Counted from the stretch's first letter, positions 24,908 to 33,648 are shown. The stretch: DNA of 64,000 nt from Planotetraspora silvatica (GCF_016863315.1 NZ_BOOQ01000053.1:1-64000), one strand, 5' to 3'. Numbers and translations: made by a program. The notes: generated from the letters alone by a model not told the origin.

Positions 24908-25697
24908 CGTCCCACTCTCCCGGAGCCTCGGTGGCTCTTCGTGCGCTTGCAGGCCCGCCGGCGACCGCGGAGGTAACCAGCGTATTGCATGTTAGCTCCT
25001 TACATCCGAACGTCGACTCCAGACCGGCCCGCCCGGCCGCGGTCACCTCGATCGCCCGCCGGGTGGTCCCCCGCGCCAGCCATTCCAGGGCCACCATCCG
25101 CTCGAACATCGCCGCGCCGAGCGCGCCGCCGAGGTGGGGGCGGCGTTCCAGCCAGTCGAGACACGCGGGGGCGAACTTGCGGCGGCTGAGCCGTACGGCG
25201 TCGAGGTCGACCCCGAACGCGGTGACGGCGTCCCGGCCGCTGGAGGTGACCTCGCAGGAACCCTCGCCGGACTCCACGAGGTGGCCCTCCCGCAGCAGGG
25301 CGTCGTAGACCTCGACGCCGACCCTGCCCGCGAGGTGGTCGTAGCAGGTCCGCGCCTCCTGGAGCAGCCGGGCCTGCCGCGACTGCCTCAGCGAACGCAC
25401 GGCGGGCCGCTCGCTGATCGTCGCGAGCACCTCCAGGACCTGGGCCACGTCGGGCCCGGAGAGCCGGTAGTAGCGGTGCCGCCCCTGGCTGATCATGGTG
25501 ATCAGGCCGCCGTCCCGCAGCCGGGCCAGGTGGGCGCTGGCGGTCTGCGGGGTCACCCCGGCCATCCGGGCGAGCTCACCCGCGGCGAGCGCCCGGCCGT
25601 CCAGGAGGGCGGTGAGCATGGCGGCGCGCGTGGCGTCGGCGATCAGCGCCGCGACCGGGGCGATCTCCGCGTCCTGTGCGATGTATTCGGCGGGCAT
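24873..25697 (-). CDS. ArsR-family winged-helix regulator
   Basis: A 274-residue regulator. The N-terminal 100 residues are an ArsR-type winged helix with LAAGELARMAGVTPQTASAH as helix-turn-helix and GLITMISQGRHRYYRLSGPD as wing. The long C-terminal extension contains CYDHLAGRVGVEVYDALL and CLDWLERRPHLGGALGAA and is typical of a subfamily seen in actinobacteria. No ArsR metal-site Cys pair (ELCVCDL) is present. It overlaps the start of hutH by 35 bp, suggesting a regulator-enzyme operon. A role in controlling histidine use is inferred only from this. Confidence 0.85.
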   Translation of the reverse strand: MPAEYIAQDAEIAPVAALIADATRAAMLTALLDGRALAAGELARMAGVTPQTASAHLARLRDGGLITMISQGRHRYYRLSGPDVAQVLEVLATISERPAVRSLRQSRQARLLQEARTCYDHLAGRVGVEVYDALLREGHLVESGEGSCEVTSSGRDAVTAFGVDLDAVRLSRRKFAPACLDWLERRPHLGGALGAAMFERMVALEWLARGTTRRAIEVTAAGRAGLESTFGCKELTCNTLVTSAVAGGPASARRATEAPGEWDDARQRGNGGRA

Positions 25698-25825
25698 GTT
25701 TCGACGCTAACCCACCCATTGTTCGGCGGTCGCCGAAGCATCCCCTCCTGCGGCTCGCGCTGATTTGGGGTGTGGGCGGTGATTCGATAAAGTGCAACGC
25801 GTGAGTCCGCCCCGGCGGACGGCAT

Positions 25826-25897
25826 GCGGAAGTGGCTCAGTGGTAGAGCATCACCTTGCCAAGGTGAGGGTCGCGGGTTCGAATCCCGTCTTCCGCT
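25826..25897 (+). tRNA. tRNA-Gly(GCC)
   Basis: A 72 nt cloverleaf. Acceptor GCGGAAG/CTTCCGC, anticodon stem CACCT-type (TCACC/GGTGA) with loop TTGCCAA, anticodon GCC, T-loop GGTTCGAATCC. CCA is not encoded. First of a Gly-Cys-Val cluster. Confidence 0.97.
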
Positions 25898-25910
25898 CGG
25901 AGTTGCACCT

Positions 25911-25981
25911 GGTGGAGTGGCCGAGAGGCGAGGCAACGGCCTGCAAAGCCGTCTACACGGGTTCAAATCCCGTCTCCACCT
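25911..25981 (+). tRNA. tRNA-Cys(GCA)
   Basis: A 71 nt cloverleaf. Acceptor GGTGGAG/CTCCACC, anticodon arm ACGGCCTGCAAAGCCGT with anticodon GCA, T-loop GGTTCAAATCC. It starts 13 bp after tRNA-Gly. Confidence 0.97.
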
Positions 25982-25993
25982 CTGGTCCGACAC

Positions 25994-26068
25994 GGGCGAT
26001 TAGCTCAGCGGGAGAGCGCTTCCCTGACACGGAAGAGGTCACTGGTTCAATCCCAGTATCGCCCACCA
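25994..26068 (+). tRNA. tRNA-Val(GAC)
   Basis: A 75 nt cloverleaf including CCA. Same body as tRNA-Val(CAC) at 15.7 kb but anticodon loop CTGACAC (anticodon GAC). Third of the Gly-Cys-Val cluster, 12 bp after tRNA-Cys. Confidence 0.97.
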
Positions 26069-26099
26069 TCTTTTCCCGGCCTTGACGGCCTGTTCGAAA

Positions 26100-26124
26100 G
26101 CCGCCGGATCTCCGGCGGCTTTTC
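26100..26124 (+). terminator. terminator of the tRNA-Gly-Cys-Val cluster
   Basis: Perfect 8 bp stem GCCGCCGG-ATCT-CCGGCGGC followed by TTTTC, about 30 bp after tRNA-Val. Confidence 0.88.
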
Positions 26125-26218
26125 GCATTCCCCGGGATCCATGACGCCCCCTCTCGGGTCCGGCGCATCCCCTGCCACCAGCGCCTTCACCCCTTCCCAC
26201 CGAGCCCGCCACCCCGAG

Positions 26219-26245
26219 AGTAGTTAGTTAGGCAAAGCAACTACT
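26219..26245. promoter_or_regulatory. candidate operator of the MFS operon
   Basis: Perfect inverted repeat AGTAGTT-N13-AACTACT about 20 bp before the start codon and next to the AAGGAGG ribosome binding site. It contains the repeated AGTTAGTTAGG, so it may overlap the -10 region. It looks like a MarR- or TetR-type repressor site; no such regulator gene adjoins it. Confidence 0.5.
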
Positions 26246-26266
26246 ATCGGGACGAAGGAGGAGGAC

Positions 26267-28045
26267 GTGCGCATGCGTGATGCGGGAAACTCCATGAACG
26301 CCCCGAAGGCTCCGGCCGGCACGGGGACGGCGGGCGGGCCACCGGACGCGGCCCGGCGGGCCGGGCGGCTCGATCGGGACCATCCCCGCTACAAGTGGGT
26401 GGCGCTGTCGAACACGACGGTTGGCATGTTGCTCGCAACCGTGAACTCGTCGATCGTCATCATCTCGCTTCCGGCGATCTTCAGGGGCATCGGGCTCAAC
26501 CCGCTGGAGCCCGGCAACGTGAGCTTCCTGCTGTGGATGATCATGGGGTTCCTGCTCGTGTCCGCCGTGCTGGTCGTCCCGGCCGGCCGGCTGGGAGACA
26601 TGTTCGGCCGGGTGCGGATCTACAACAGCGGGTTCGCGGTGTTCACCGTCGCCTCGATCGCGCTGTCACTCGACCCGCTGCACGGCGGATCGGGCGCGCT
26701 CTGGCTGATCGGCTGGCGGGTCGTGCAGGGCGTCGGCGGCGCCATGCTCTTCGCCAACTCCACGGCGATCCTCACCGACGCGTTCCCCGTAGAGCAGCGC
26801 GGCACGGCACTGGGCGTCAACCAGGTCGCCGCCATCGCCGGCTCGTTCCTCGGCCTGATCATCGGCGGCCTCCTCGCGGAGTGGGACTGGCGGGTCGTGT
26901 TCCTGGTCAGCGTCCCGATCGGCCTGGTCGGCACCATCTGGTCCTACGCCTCCCTGCGCGAACTGGGCGACCGCCGTCCCGGCCGGCTCGACCTGCCCGG
27001 CAACATCACCTTCGCGGCGGGGCTCGGGGTGGTGCTGGCCGCCATCACCTACGGCATCCAGCCGTACGGCGGGCACAGCACGGGCTGGGCCAACCCGTGG
27101 GTCCTCGGCGGGATCGGCGGCGGCGTCCTGCTGCTGATCGCGTTCTGCGTGATCGAGAGCAGGGTCGCCGAACCCATGTTCCAGCTGAGCCTGTTCCGGA
27201 TCCCGCAGTTCTCCGCGGGCAGCCTGGCCGTGCTGCTGTCGGCGATCGGGCGGGGCGGCCTGCAGTTCATGCTGATCATCTGGCTGCAGGGCATCTGGCT
27301 GCCGTTGCACGGCTTCGCCTTCGAGGAGACCCCGCTGTGGGCCGGCATCTACATGTTGCCGCTGACGGTGGGCTTCCTGGCCGCGGGCCCGGTGTCGGGC
27401 TACCTGTCGGACAGGTACGGGCAGCGGCTGTTCGCCTCCGGCGGACTGATCATCGTGGCCGCCGCCTTCCTCGGGCTGATGGCGCTGCCGGTCGACTTCC
27501 CCTACTGGGTGTTCGCGGCGCTGCTGGCGGTCAGCGGGATCGGCTCGGGCGTCTTCTCCTCGCCCAACACCTCCCGGGTGATGAGCAGCGTGCCCGCCCA
27601 CCAGCGGGGGGCCGCCGCCGGAATGCGCGGCACCTTCCAGAACTCCGGGCAGGCCCTGTCCATCGGCGTCTTCTTCTCGTTGCTCATCATCGGCCTGGCT
27701 TCCGGGCTGCCGAACGCCCTCACCTCGGGTCTGGAGAGATCCGGGGTCCCTGCGGCCGTCGCGCAGTCTGTCGGCCACCTGCCGCCCGTCGGCAGCCTGT
27801 TCGCCGCCTTCCTGGGCTACAACCCCATCCGGACGATCCTGCCGCCGGACGTGCTGCGCTCACTGCCGCCTGACACCCAGGCCCGGCTGACGGGGAACGA
27901 GTTCTTCCCTAATCTGATCTCCGCGCCCGTCCACCAGGGCCTCGTTGTGGTCTTCTCCGCGGCCGCCGCCATGATGGTCATCGGGGCGATCGCCTCGCTG
28001 CTGGACGGCCGGCGACGGACGACGACCACCCCCACCACCATCTGA
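26267..28045 (+). CDS. MFS drug efflux transporter (DHA2, 14-TM type)
   Basis: A 592-residue exporter. GTG start with AAGGAGG five bases upstream (alternative ATG at 26273). The motif-A loop reads AGRLGDMFGRVRIYN and motif C lies in IAGSFLGLIIGGLLAEWDWR. The length and QacA/EmrB-like pattern predict 14 helices. It heads an operon with a dienelactone-hydrolase-family gene (66 bp downstream) and a DUF6295 gene. A 7 bp inverted repeat just upstream of the ribosome binding site is a probable repressor operator. The exported compound is unknown; it may be one that the downstream hydrolase also meets. Confidence 0.9.
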   Translation: MRMRDAGNSMNAPKAPAGTGTAGGPPDAARRAGRLDRDHPRYKWVALSNTTVGMLLATVNSSIVIISLPAIFRGIGLNPLEPGNVSFLLWMIMGFLLVSAVLVVPAGRLGDMFGRVRIYNSGFAVFTVASIALSLDPLHGGSGALWLIGWRVVQGVGGAMLFANSTAILTDAFPVEQRGTALGVNQVAAIAGSFLGLIIGGLLAEWDWRVVFLVSVPIGLVGTIWSYASLRELGDRRPGRLDLPGNITFAAGLGVVLAAITYGIQPYGGHSTGWANPWVLGGIGGGVLLLIAFCVIESRVAEPMFQLSLFRIPQFSAGSLAVLLSAIGRGGLQFMLIIWLQGIWLPLHGFAFEETPLWAGIYMLPLTVGFLAAGPVSGYLSDRYGQRLFASGGLIIVAAAFLGLMALPVDFPYWVFAALLAVSGIGSGVFSSPNTSRVMSSVPAHQRGAAAGMRGTFQNSGQALSIGVFFSLLIIGLASGLPNALTSGLERSGVPAAVAQSVGHLPPVGSLFAAFLGYNPIRTILPPDVLRSLPPDTQARLTGNEFFPNLISAPVHQGLVVVFSAAAAMMVIGAIASLLDGRRRTTTTPTTI

Positions 28046-28111
28046 CCGACCTTCCACCACCTGCGGCCCCGGACGGGGTCCCCGCAGAACATACGAGTAA
28101 GAGGATCAGCG

Positions 28112-28855
28112 ATGAACGACGCCATCTGGGCCGGCACGATCTCCGTCGCCGGACATGAGAACGCCGAGCTCGAGGCCTACCTGGCCCGGCCGCTCGGTGA
28201 GGAGCCCCGCGGCGGTGTGGTGGTGATCCACCACATGCCCGGCTACGACGAGGCCTCCAAGGAGATCGTCCGCAAGTTCGCGGCCCACGGCTACGCCGCC
28301 GTCTGCCCGAACCTGTACTCGCGGGAGGGCGCGGGCGTCAGCCCGGACGACCAGGCCGCGGCCGCGCGGGCGAAGGGCGGCGTCCCCGACGAGCAGCTCG
28401 TCGGCGACGTGGCCGGGGCGGCCGCTCATCTGAACGGGCTCGACCACGCCAACGGCAAGATCGGCGTGATCGGCTTCTGCTCAGGGGGCCGTCAGACGTT
28501 CCTGGCGGCCTGCTCGCTCCAGATCGACGCGGCCGTGGACTGCTACGGAGCCTTCGTGGTCAACGAGCCGCCCGCGGAATCCGGCATGAAGGTCACTTCG
28601 CTGCTGTCCAAGGCGCCCGGCCTGTCCAGCCCGCTGCTCGGCCTGTTCGGCGCCGACGACTCCTTCCCCGGGCCCGAGGAGGTCGCGGTCCTGGCCGCGG
28701 AGCTCGAGAAGCTGGGCAAGGACCACGAGTTCCACACCTACCCCGACGCCGGGCACGCGTTCTTCGCCGTCGACAGGCCCTCCTACCGTCCCGCCGCCGC
28801 CGTGGACGGCTGGAAGAAGATCTTCGACTTCTACGGCCGCCACCTCAGCGCCTGA
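28112..28855 (+). CDS. dienelactone hydrolase-family protein
   Basis: A 247-residue alpha/beta hydrolase of the DLH group. The catalytic triad is visible as Cys in GVIGFCSGGRQ, Asp in LFGADDSFPG and His in YPDAGHAFFAV. Cys rather than Ser as nucleophile is diagnostic of dienelactone hydrolases, which open lactone rings; many homologues have other ester substrates. HHMPGYDE near residue 45 is the expected oxyanion-side motif. It is the second gene of the MFS operon, with the third only 11 bp downstream. Confidence 0.9.
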   Translation: MNDAIWAGTISVAGHENAELEAYLARPLGEEPRGGVVVIHHMPGYDEASKEIVRKFAAHGYAAVCPNLYSREGAGVSPDDQAAAARAKGGVPDEQLVGDVAGAAAHLNGLDHANGKIGVIGFCSGGRQTFLAACSLQIDAAVDCYGAFVVNEPPAESGMKVTSLLSKAPGLSSPLLGLFGADDSFPGPEEVAVLAAELEKLGKDHEFHTYPDAGHAFFAVDRPSYRPAAAVDGWKKIFDFYGRHLSA

Positions 28856-28866
28856 CAGGATCCACG

Positions 28867-29154
28867 ATGTGCACCTATCTCACCCAGAAGATCGAGCTTG
28901 ACGGCGCCGCCAAGGGGGCGACCGGCTGGTTCACGCTCAGCGACGGCGCCGTCTACGTCGACCACCCGTACCACGCCACGCACGAACACACGCTGAACAT
29001 CGACTTCACCAACCCCGGCGAGGGCCCGTCGGCGCGGGTCGCGGTCGAGCTCACGGAGGAGGCCGCGCTGGCGCTGGTCGAGGCCATCCAGAAGGCGCTG
29101 GCCGCGGCACCGCCCGGGCTCGCGTCGGGCGCGCACGCACGCGCCGCCTCCTGA
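28867..29154 (+). CDS. DUF6295 family small protein
   Basis: A 95-residue cytoplasmic protein beginning MCTYLTQKIELDGAAKGATG and containing YVDHPYHATHEHTLNIDFTN. This His-rich segment is characteristic of the small DUF6295 family. It is the last gene of the MFS-hydrolase operon, starting 11 bp after the DLH gene, with AGGATCC-type spacing. The His/Asp cluster (DHPYHATHEH) could bind a metal; there is no functional information. Confidence 0.75.
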   Translation: MCTYLTQKIELDGAAKGATGWFTLSDGAVYVDHPYHATHEHTLNIDFTNPGEGPSARVAVELTEEAALALVEAIQKALAAAPPGLASGAHARAAS

Positions 29155-29220
29155 GGACTTCCCTCTCCCCCGCGGCGGCCGGAGGCCCGCGCCCGTCTCA
29201 GCGGCGCTGAGCGGCGTGGG

Positions 29221-29496
29221 TCATCCGGCCCGGCCGGCTAGCTGGTCGAACAACGCGAGAGCGGCCAGGCGCACCTCATCGGGGGCGATGCCGTCCAGGG
29301 TGCTGCGGGCGTGGTCGTTGTCACGCGTGGTGGCGCACGTGATGGCGACCGAGGCTGCGGCCGCGTGACGAAGCGACCCGGCGGGCGCGTTGTCCGCCAT
29401 TTCCTGGGCGCTCGTGGCGAGATCGAGGTTGTCCCTGCTGAGTGGGCTGGTCACCGAGGTCTCCTGGAGTTCGTGATTGGAGCCATTATTAGTCAT
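29221..29496 (-). CDS. small hypothetical protein
   Basis: About 91 residues from MTNNGSNHELQETSV; the frame extends upstream to 29556. It is acidic and alanine-rich with no family I recognise, no membrane segment and a weak ribosome binding site. It is convergent with the DUF6295 operon and lies downstream of a strong terminator that ends the lipase gene, so it is probably transcribed alone. Confidence 0.45.
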   Translation of the reverse strand: MTNNGSNHELQETSVTSPLSRDNLDLATSAQEMADNAPAGSLRHAAAASVAITCATTRDNDHARSTLDGIAPDEVRLAALALFDQLAGRAG

Positions 29497-29564
29497 GCCT
29501 GCCCGCATGCGACCATCGCCCACCCGTATCGCCACCTGTATCGCCTGACCTGTCACGTCATGGA

Positions 29565-29602
29565 ACCGGCCCCGGATCCTCCATACGGGATCCGGGGCCG
29601 GT
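29565..29602 (-). terminator. strong hairpin downstream of the secreted hydrolase gene
   Basis: 15 bp perfect stem ACCGGCCCCGGATCC / GGATCCGGGGCCGGT with an 8 nt loop, 67 bp after the stop codon of the lipase-like gene. Confidence 0.8.
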
Positions 29603-29668
29603 GGTCATGAGGGGCCGAAGCGCGGTCGAACCAGGTCAGACGTGGTCAGGCCGAATCTCGTGCCCTGG

Positions 29669-30922
29669 TCAGCCGAGCCAGGTGGCGACCTGGCCCATGG
29701 AGCTGGAGGCCCAGCCGAGCTTGAGGTGGTTCAGGCCGAGGACGGCGGTGGCCGCCCGGTTGGCGATCCCGTCGGGCGCGGAGCAACTGGCGACGAAGAC
29801 CGCCCCGTCGGACGGGCCCGTGTGCTCGTTGTGCAGGAGCGCCATGTCCGGCGTGTTGCCGCAGAGCTGGTAGACCGGCACGCTCGCCGGGGTGCCCGCG
29901 TTGATCAGGGGCACGACCAGCGAGCCCCGGTCGATGGCGTACTGGATGCCGCGGCCCGCCGTGTAGAAGCCCGTGCCGCCGTAGTACGTGGTGTACCAGT
30001 CCTGCTCGGTCGCGGGCAGGGGGTAAACGTCGTCCCAGCGGTAGAGCATGTCGTCGGAGCCCGGGTAGGCGTCGCCCTCGTAGCTCAGGTCGGTGTGGGT
30101 GCGCCAGAGGCCGTAGCAGACCATCTTCGTGTGCGGTGCGGGCGCGTTGAGCGTGCCCCCACATTCCGGAAATATCGCGAAATCGTGGGTCCAGCCGTGC
30201 CGGTAGCCCCAGTCGAAGCCCTTGTTGGGACCGCCGAGCAGGACCAGTTTCCTGACGTCGCCCCTGTACGCGGTGCCCCACGACTTGCGCAGCGACGACA
30301 CGTACATGCGGGCGTTGAACGCGCCCTTGGACCAGCCGACCACGTCGACCTGGGACGCGCCCGTCTTGGCCCTGATCAGGGAGACGGCGTCGGCGATCTG
30401 CTCCGACCAGTAGTACCCGTCGCCGGTGGTGTGCGGGAACCCGATCGCGAAGACCTTGTAGCCCTTGCCGCTCAGGCTCTGCATGAGACCGGTCGTGGGA
30501 CAACTCGCCTGGCCGCAGCCGTACGCGCCGGCGGCGTTGGGGTTCGCCCAGGCCTGGTCGGCCGTCTGGTTGGCGCCGTGGACGAGCAGCACGGGGACGG
30601 GCTTGGCCCCGGTCTGCCATCCCGGCGCGGAGTAGAGCAGGAAGCGTGAGGAGTGCGGGCGGGCCACGTCACCGAACAGGTGCTTCGTCTGGCCCGTCTG
30701 GTCGCCCCGCCCGTCCGACGGGTACGTCTCGGCCACGAAGGCCGTGGAGTTGTCCTTGTACCGCTCGACCTGTGCCCAGCCGTTCTGCAGCCCGGACGTG
30801 TACGTCGCCTCCAGAGTCACGGAACCGGTGGCGGAGGCGGGCGCGGCCGGGGCCGCGAGCACGATGGCGGCCACCAGGCCCAGGGCGGCCGGCAACCGGC
30901 CCCAAGGACGTCGTCTCATCAC
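29669..30922 (-). CDS. secreted lipase-like alpha/beta hydrolase
   Basis: A 417-residue exported esterase/lipase. The cleavable signal peptide (MMRRRPWGRLPAALGLVA...) ends near ASA at about residue 31. The hydrolase core has the oxyanion-side VPVLLVHGANQTADQAW and the nucleophile elbow VVGWSKGAF (G-W-S-K-G). A late His lies in LLHNEHTGPSDG. The cysteine-containing segments CGQASC and CGNTPDMALL fit an extracellular disulfide-bonded enzyme. Closest style is the secreted lipase class of actinomycetes; the substrate could be triglyceride or polyester. It has its own terminator. Confidence 0.85.
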   Translation of the reverse strand: MMRRRPWGRLPAALGLVAAIVLAAPAAPASATGSVTLEATYTSGLQNGWAQVERYKDNSTAFVAETYPSDGRGDQTGQTKHLFGDVARPHSSRFLLYSAPGWQTGAKPVPVLLVHGANQTADQAWANPNAAGAYGCGQASCPTTGLMQSLSGKGYKVFAIGFPHTTGDGYYWSEQIADAVSLIRAKTGASQVDVVGWSKGAFNARMYVSSLRKSWGTAYRGDVRKLVLLGGPNKGFDWGYRHGWTHDFAIFPECGGTLNAPAPHTKMVCYGLWRTHTDLSYEGDAYPGSDDMLYRWDDVYPLPATEQDWYTTYYGGTGFYTAGRGIQYAIDRGSLVVPLINAGTPASVPVYQLCGNTPDMALLHNEHTGPSDGAVFVASCSAPDGIANRAATAVLGLNHLKLGWASSSMGQVATWLG

Positions 30923-31031
30923 ATCTCCCTTGACGCTCCACCCCCGTGACAGACACCAGTTCGCCCGATGGAGGCGGCCGGATCAATGTGGGCGGCCCAC
31001 ATGCCACGGGCGCCGGCGGTGGGGGAACCGT

Positions 31032-31934
31032 TCAGAGCGCGGCGCGCACGGCCTCGGCGAGCTCCAGGAGGTGGTGGTCGTCGCGGGCGGTGAGCTGGAG
31101 ATCCATGAAGATCTCGTGGGCGCCCACGTCCGCGGCGGCGGAGAGGTAGCCGGCGATCTGCGTCACCGTGCCGGCTCTCGGGACACGCGATTGAGGGACG
31201 GGCTCGTCGGTGATGATCGGGTTGCTGCGCAGGGCCATGCGCAGCGCGTCGGGGTCCCGGCCGGCCTCCTCCGCGCTCCTGCGGACGGCCTTCCACATGG
31301 AGGTGAGAGCGGGGATCGGGAGCGCGGCGGGCAGCCAGCCGTCCGCCCTGCGCCCGACGCGCTCCAGGGCCGCCGGGGCGAACCCGGACAGGTAGAGCGG
31401 CGGCCTGGCGACCGGCTTGGGGAAGATGTGGCTCGGGGTGACCGCCCAGCGTTCGTCCTCGTAGGACACCGGATCGGTGGTCCAGACGGCGTCCAGCAGG
31501 TCGAGGACGGCGTCGAACCGCGACCCTCGGGACTTCCAGGGCACCCCCACCGCGGCGTACTCGTCGGAGGACCAGCCCAGCCCCAGGCCCACGCGGAGGC
31601 GCCCACTGCTCAACTGGTCGAGGGTGGCGAGTGAACGGGCCAGCAGCACGGGCGGGTACCAGCAGGCGTTGAGCACGCTGGTGCCGAGCCGTACCCGCGT
31701 GGTGCTCGCCGCGGCGACCGACAACACCGCGACGGGGTCGAGGAAGACCCGGTGGGCCTCCGGAATGGTCCCGTCCCCGCCGGGATAGGGGTCCCTGGGC
31801 TTGAGCGGAGTCATCAGCCGGTCACCGACCCACAGGCTCGAGAAGCCGAGCGACTCGGCCTCACGCGCGACCAGGCGGACGCTCTCCAGCGACGCGAACC
31901 GCCCGTACTGGGCGAGCGCAAGACCGATCTCCAC
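31032..31934 (-). CDS. LLM-class F420-dependent oxidoreductase
   Basis: A 300-residue TIM-barrel enzyme of the luciferase-like monooxygenase family. The start MEIGLALAQYGRFASLESVR, then AESLGFSSLWVGDRLM, RVRLGTSVLNACWYPPVLLA, and RLRVGLGLGWSSDEYAAVGV mark the F420-dependent branch, which uses reduced deazaflavin rather than FMN. The substrate is not predictable. The adjacent methyltransferase gene ends 15 bp upstream on the same strand, so the two may be co-transcribed. Confidence 0.88.
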   Translation of the reverse strand: MEIGLALAQYGRFASLESVRLVAREAESLGFSSLWVGDRLMTPLKPRDPYPGGDGTIPEAHRVFLDPVAVLSVAAASTTRVRLGTSVLNACWYPPVLLARSLATLDQLSSGRLRVGLGLGWSSDEYAAVGVPWKSRGSRFDAVLDLLDAVWTTDPVSYEDERWAVTPSHIFPKPVARPPLYLSGFAPAALERVGRRADGWLPAALPIPALTSMWKAVRRSAEEAGRDPDALRMALRSNPIITDEPVPQSRVPRAGTVTQIAGYLSAAADVGAHEIFMDLQLTARDDHHLLELAEAVRAAL

Positions 31935-31949
31935 GCTGGAACCTCGCTG

Positions 31950-32753
31950 TCAGATCTTGCGCCCCACACCACAGAGGATGAGTGACGTCTCCGGCGGGTC
32001 GAACTGGACCGAGATGTCCGGCCGCCATTCCGGCAACCAGACCAGGCCGGGCTCCACCAGGTCGAACCCGTCGAACAGGGTCCCGATCTCGTCGCGGGTG
32101 CGCAGCACCAGCGGCGAGGTGGCGCCCTCGTAGACCTGGGTGCCGGCCGTCACGGCCGCGGGGCGGGCATCGCGCGTGCCGTGCGACAGGACGAGGAAGC
32201 TGCCCGGCGGCAGCGCGTCCCGCAAAGTGGTGAGGATGCGCGCGGGATCGTCGCCGTCCGGGATGAAGTGCATGATCGCGACGAGGAGCAGGCCGACGGG
32301 CTTGCCGAAGTCGATGGCCTTGACCACGTCTTCGTGGTTCAGGATCTCCTCGGGTCGCCGCAGGTCGCCCTCGACGACGGTGGTCGTCCCGCCCGCGCCC
32401 GCCAGCAGGGCCCGGGCGTGGCCGAGCACGACGGGGTCCTTGTCCACGTAGACGACCCGGGCGTCCTCGATGACCTCGGCGGCCACCTCGTGGACGTTGC
32501 CCTGGGTGGGCAGACCGGTACCGATGTCCAGGAACTGGGTGATACCGGATTCGGCCAGGAACCGTACGGCCCGGCCGAGGAACGCCCTGTTCTCGCGAGC
32601 GGCGAGCCGCAACTCCGGCGCGACGGCGAGGATCCGCTCGGCGGCCTCACGGTCTGCGGCGAAGTTGTCCTTGCCACCCAGGTAGTAGTCGTACAACCGC
32701 GCGATGTTGGGCGTGGTCGGATCGAATCCCCAGGATCGGCGATCTTGCCCCAA
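31950..32753 (-). CDS. SAM-dependent methyltransferase, DUF574/Methyltransf_19 type
   Basis: A 267-residue Rossmann methyltransferase of a mostly actinobacterial family. The start SWGFDPTTPNIARLYDYYLG then GKDNFAADREAAE is the family signature. The SAM site is ITQFLDIGTGLPTQGNVHEV, then VVYVDKDPVVLGHA. These proteins are numerous in Streptomyces relatives and often sit by regulator pairs; their substrates are unknown. It is followed after 15 bp by the LLM oxidoreductase. Confidence 0.9.
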   Translation of the reverse strand: MGQDRRSWGFDPTTPNIARLYDYYLGGKDNFAADREAAERILAVAPELRLAARENRAFLGRAVRFLAESGITQFLDIGTGLPTQGNVHEVAAEVIEDARVVYVDKDPVVLGHARALLAGAGGTTTVVEGDLRRPEEILNHEDVVKAIDFGKPVGLLLVAIMHFIPDGDDPARILTTLRDALPPGSFLVLSHGTRDARPAAVTAGTQVYEGATSPLVLRTRDEIGTLFDGFDLVEPGLVWLPEWRPDISVQFDPPETSLILCGVGRKI

Positions 32754-32869
32754 GGAGCACTCCCCCGTGCGTGTTCATGATCTCGGCATGTTCATGATCT
32801 CGACGGTGATCAGCATATCCAGCTTGTCGGGAATGTCGGCATCGGGGGCGGACAATCCGGGGCGCGCTC

Positions 32870-33562
32870 TCAGAGGGACGACCGCCGCACGGCGACCACG
32901 AACTCCTCGACCAGCTCACGGTCCGGCCGGTCGGGGAGCGCGGTCCCCGCTGCCGTACGCGCGGCGATCTCGGCCACCAGCTCGTCGCGCCAGCTCCGCA
33001 CCTCCGGCCAGTCCGCCCGGCCGTGCCGTACGGCCAGGAGCCGGTCTCGATGGGCCCCCACCCGGACGAGGGGCTCGCCGTTGACCGCGAGATTGAGCGC
33101 GCCGAGCAGCAGCCGGATCACGTGCATGGCCATCTTCGCCCGTCTGGCCTCGCCCATCGGAGACCCCGGCCTTCGCGACCCGTCCGGATCGAGGCGGCGG
33201 AACTGGTCGTCCGCGGCGGAGGCGAACGTCTCCACGGCCCGGCGGGACAGGAAGGCCGTCCTGATCGCCAGCAGGTCGTCGCCGATCCGGGTCGAGTGCT
33301 CGACGATCGGGGACCACAGGCATTCGAGGACGGTCGGGTTGGCGCTCAGCGCGAGCACGCAGAAGCGCTCGACCTCCCAGGAGAACTGCTCGGGCATCGG
33401 GCCCTCGACGTGGGTCGGCGGCTTGTCCAGGCGCCAGAAGAGCGGGGCAGGGGTCACGAAGACCCCCCGCCTGTCGGTGTCCGACCCCTCCGTCTCCAGC
33501 CCGTACGCGCGTGAGCCGGTCACCACCGACAACACGGTCTGCCCGGGTAGCTGGAGCACCAT
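32870..33562 (-). CDS. nucleotidyltransferase-fold protein (RlaP-like, PF10127 type)
   Basis: A 230-residue protein with the DNA-polymerase-beta nucleotidyltransferase core near its N-terminus. The motif GSRAYGLETEGSDTDRRGVF gives the GS and DxD catalytic elements. This matches the predicted nucleotidyltransferases formerly called YcgL/RlaP. The rest is helical, with AKMAMHVIRLLLGALNLA. The target (RNA, protein or small molecule) is unknown. It is divergent from the HxlR-LLM pair, sharing an intergenic region of about 85 bp. Confidence 0.75.
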   Translation of the reverse strand: MVLQLPGQTVLSVVTGSRAYGLETEGSDTDRRGVFVTPAPLFWRLDKPPTHVEGPMPEQFSWEVERFCVLALSANPTVLECLWSPIVEHSTRIGDDLLAIRTAFLSRRAVETFASAADDQFRRLDPDGSRRPGSPMGEARRAKMAMHVIRLLLGALNLAVNGEPLVRVGAHRDRLLAVRHGRADWPEVRSWRDELVAEIAARTAAGTALPDRPDRELVEEFVVAVRRSSL

Positions 33563-33587
33563 GTGGGGATCATGCCACGATCATCCG

Positions 33588-33623
33588 ACTTCCTTTGTGG
33601 AAGTTTCTTCTCAAAAGTAAGCT
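33588..33623 (+). promoter_or_regulatory. candidate promoter and operator of the HxlR operon
   Basis: TTGTGG at 33595 and TAAGCT at 33618 are separated by 17 bp, a plausible -35/-10 pair. A perfect inverted repeat ACTTCC-TTTGT-GGAAGT (33588-33604) overlaps the -35 box, well placed for repression by HxlR itself. Confidence 0.5.
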
Positions 33624-33648
33624 AATCTGCTGGGAGGTGATTTGACTT

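Noticed and set aside
26219-29154. Biosynthetic gene cluster
   Set aside because: An MFS pump, a hydrolase and a small protein form an operon, but no scaffold-forming biosynthetic enzyme is present.
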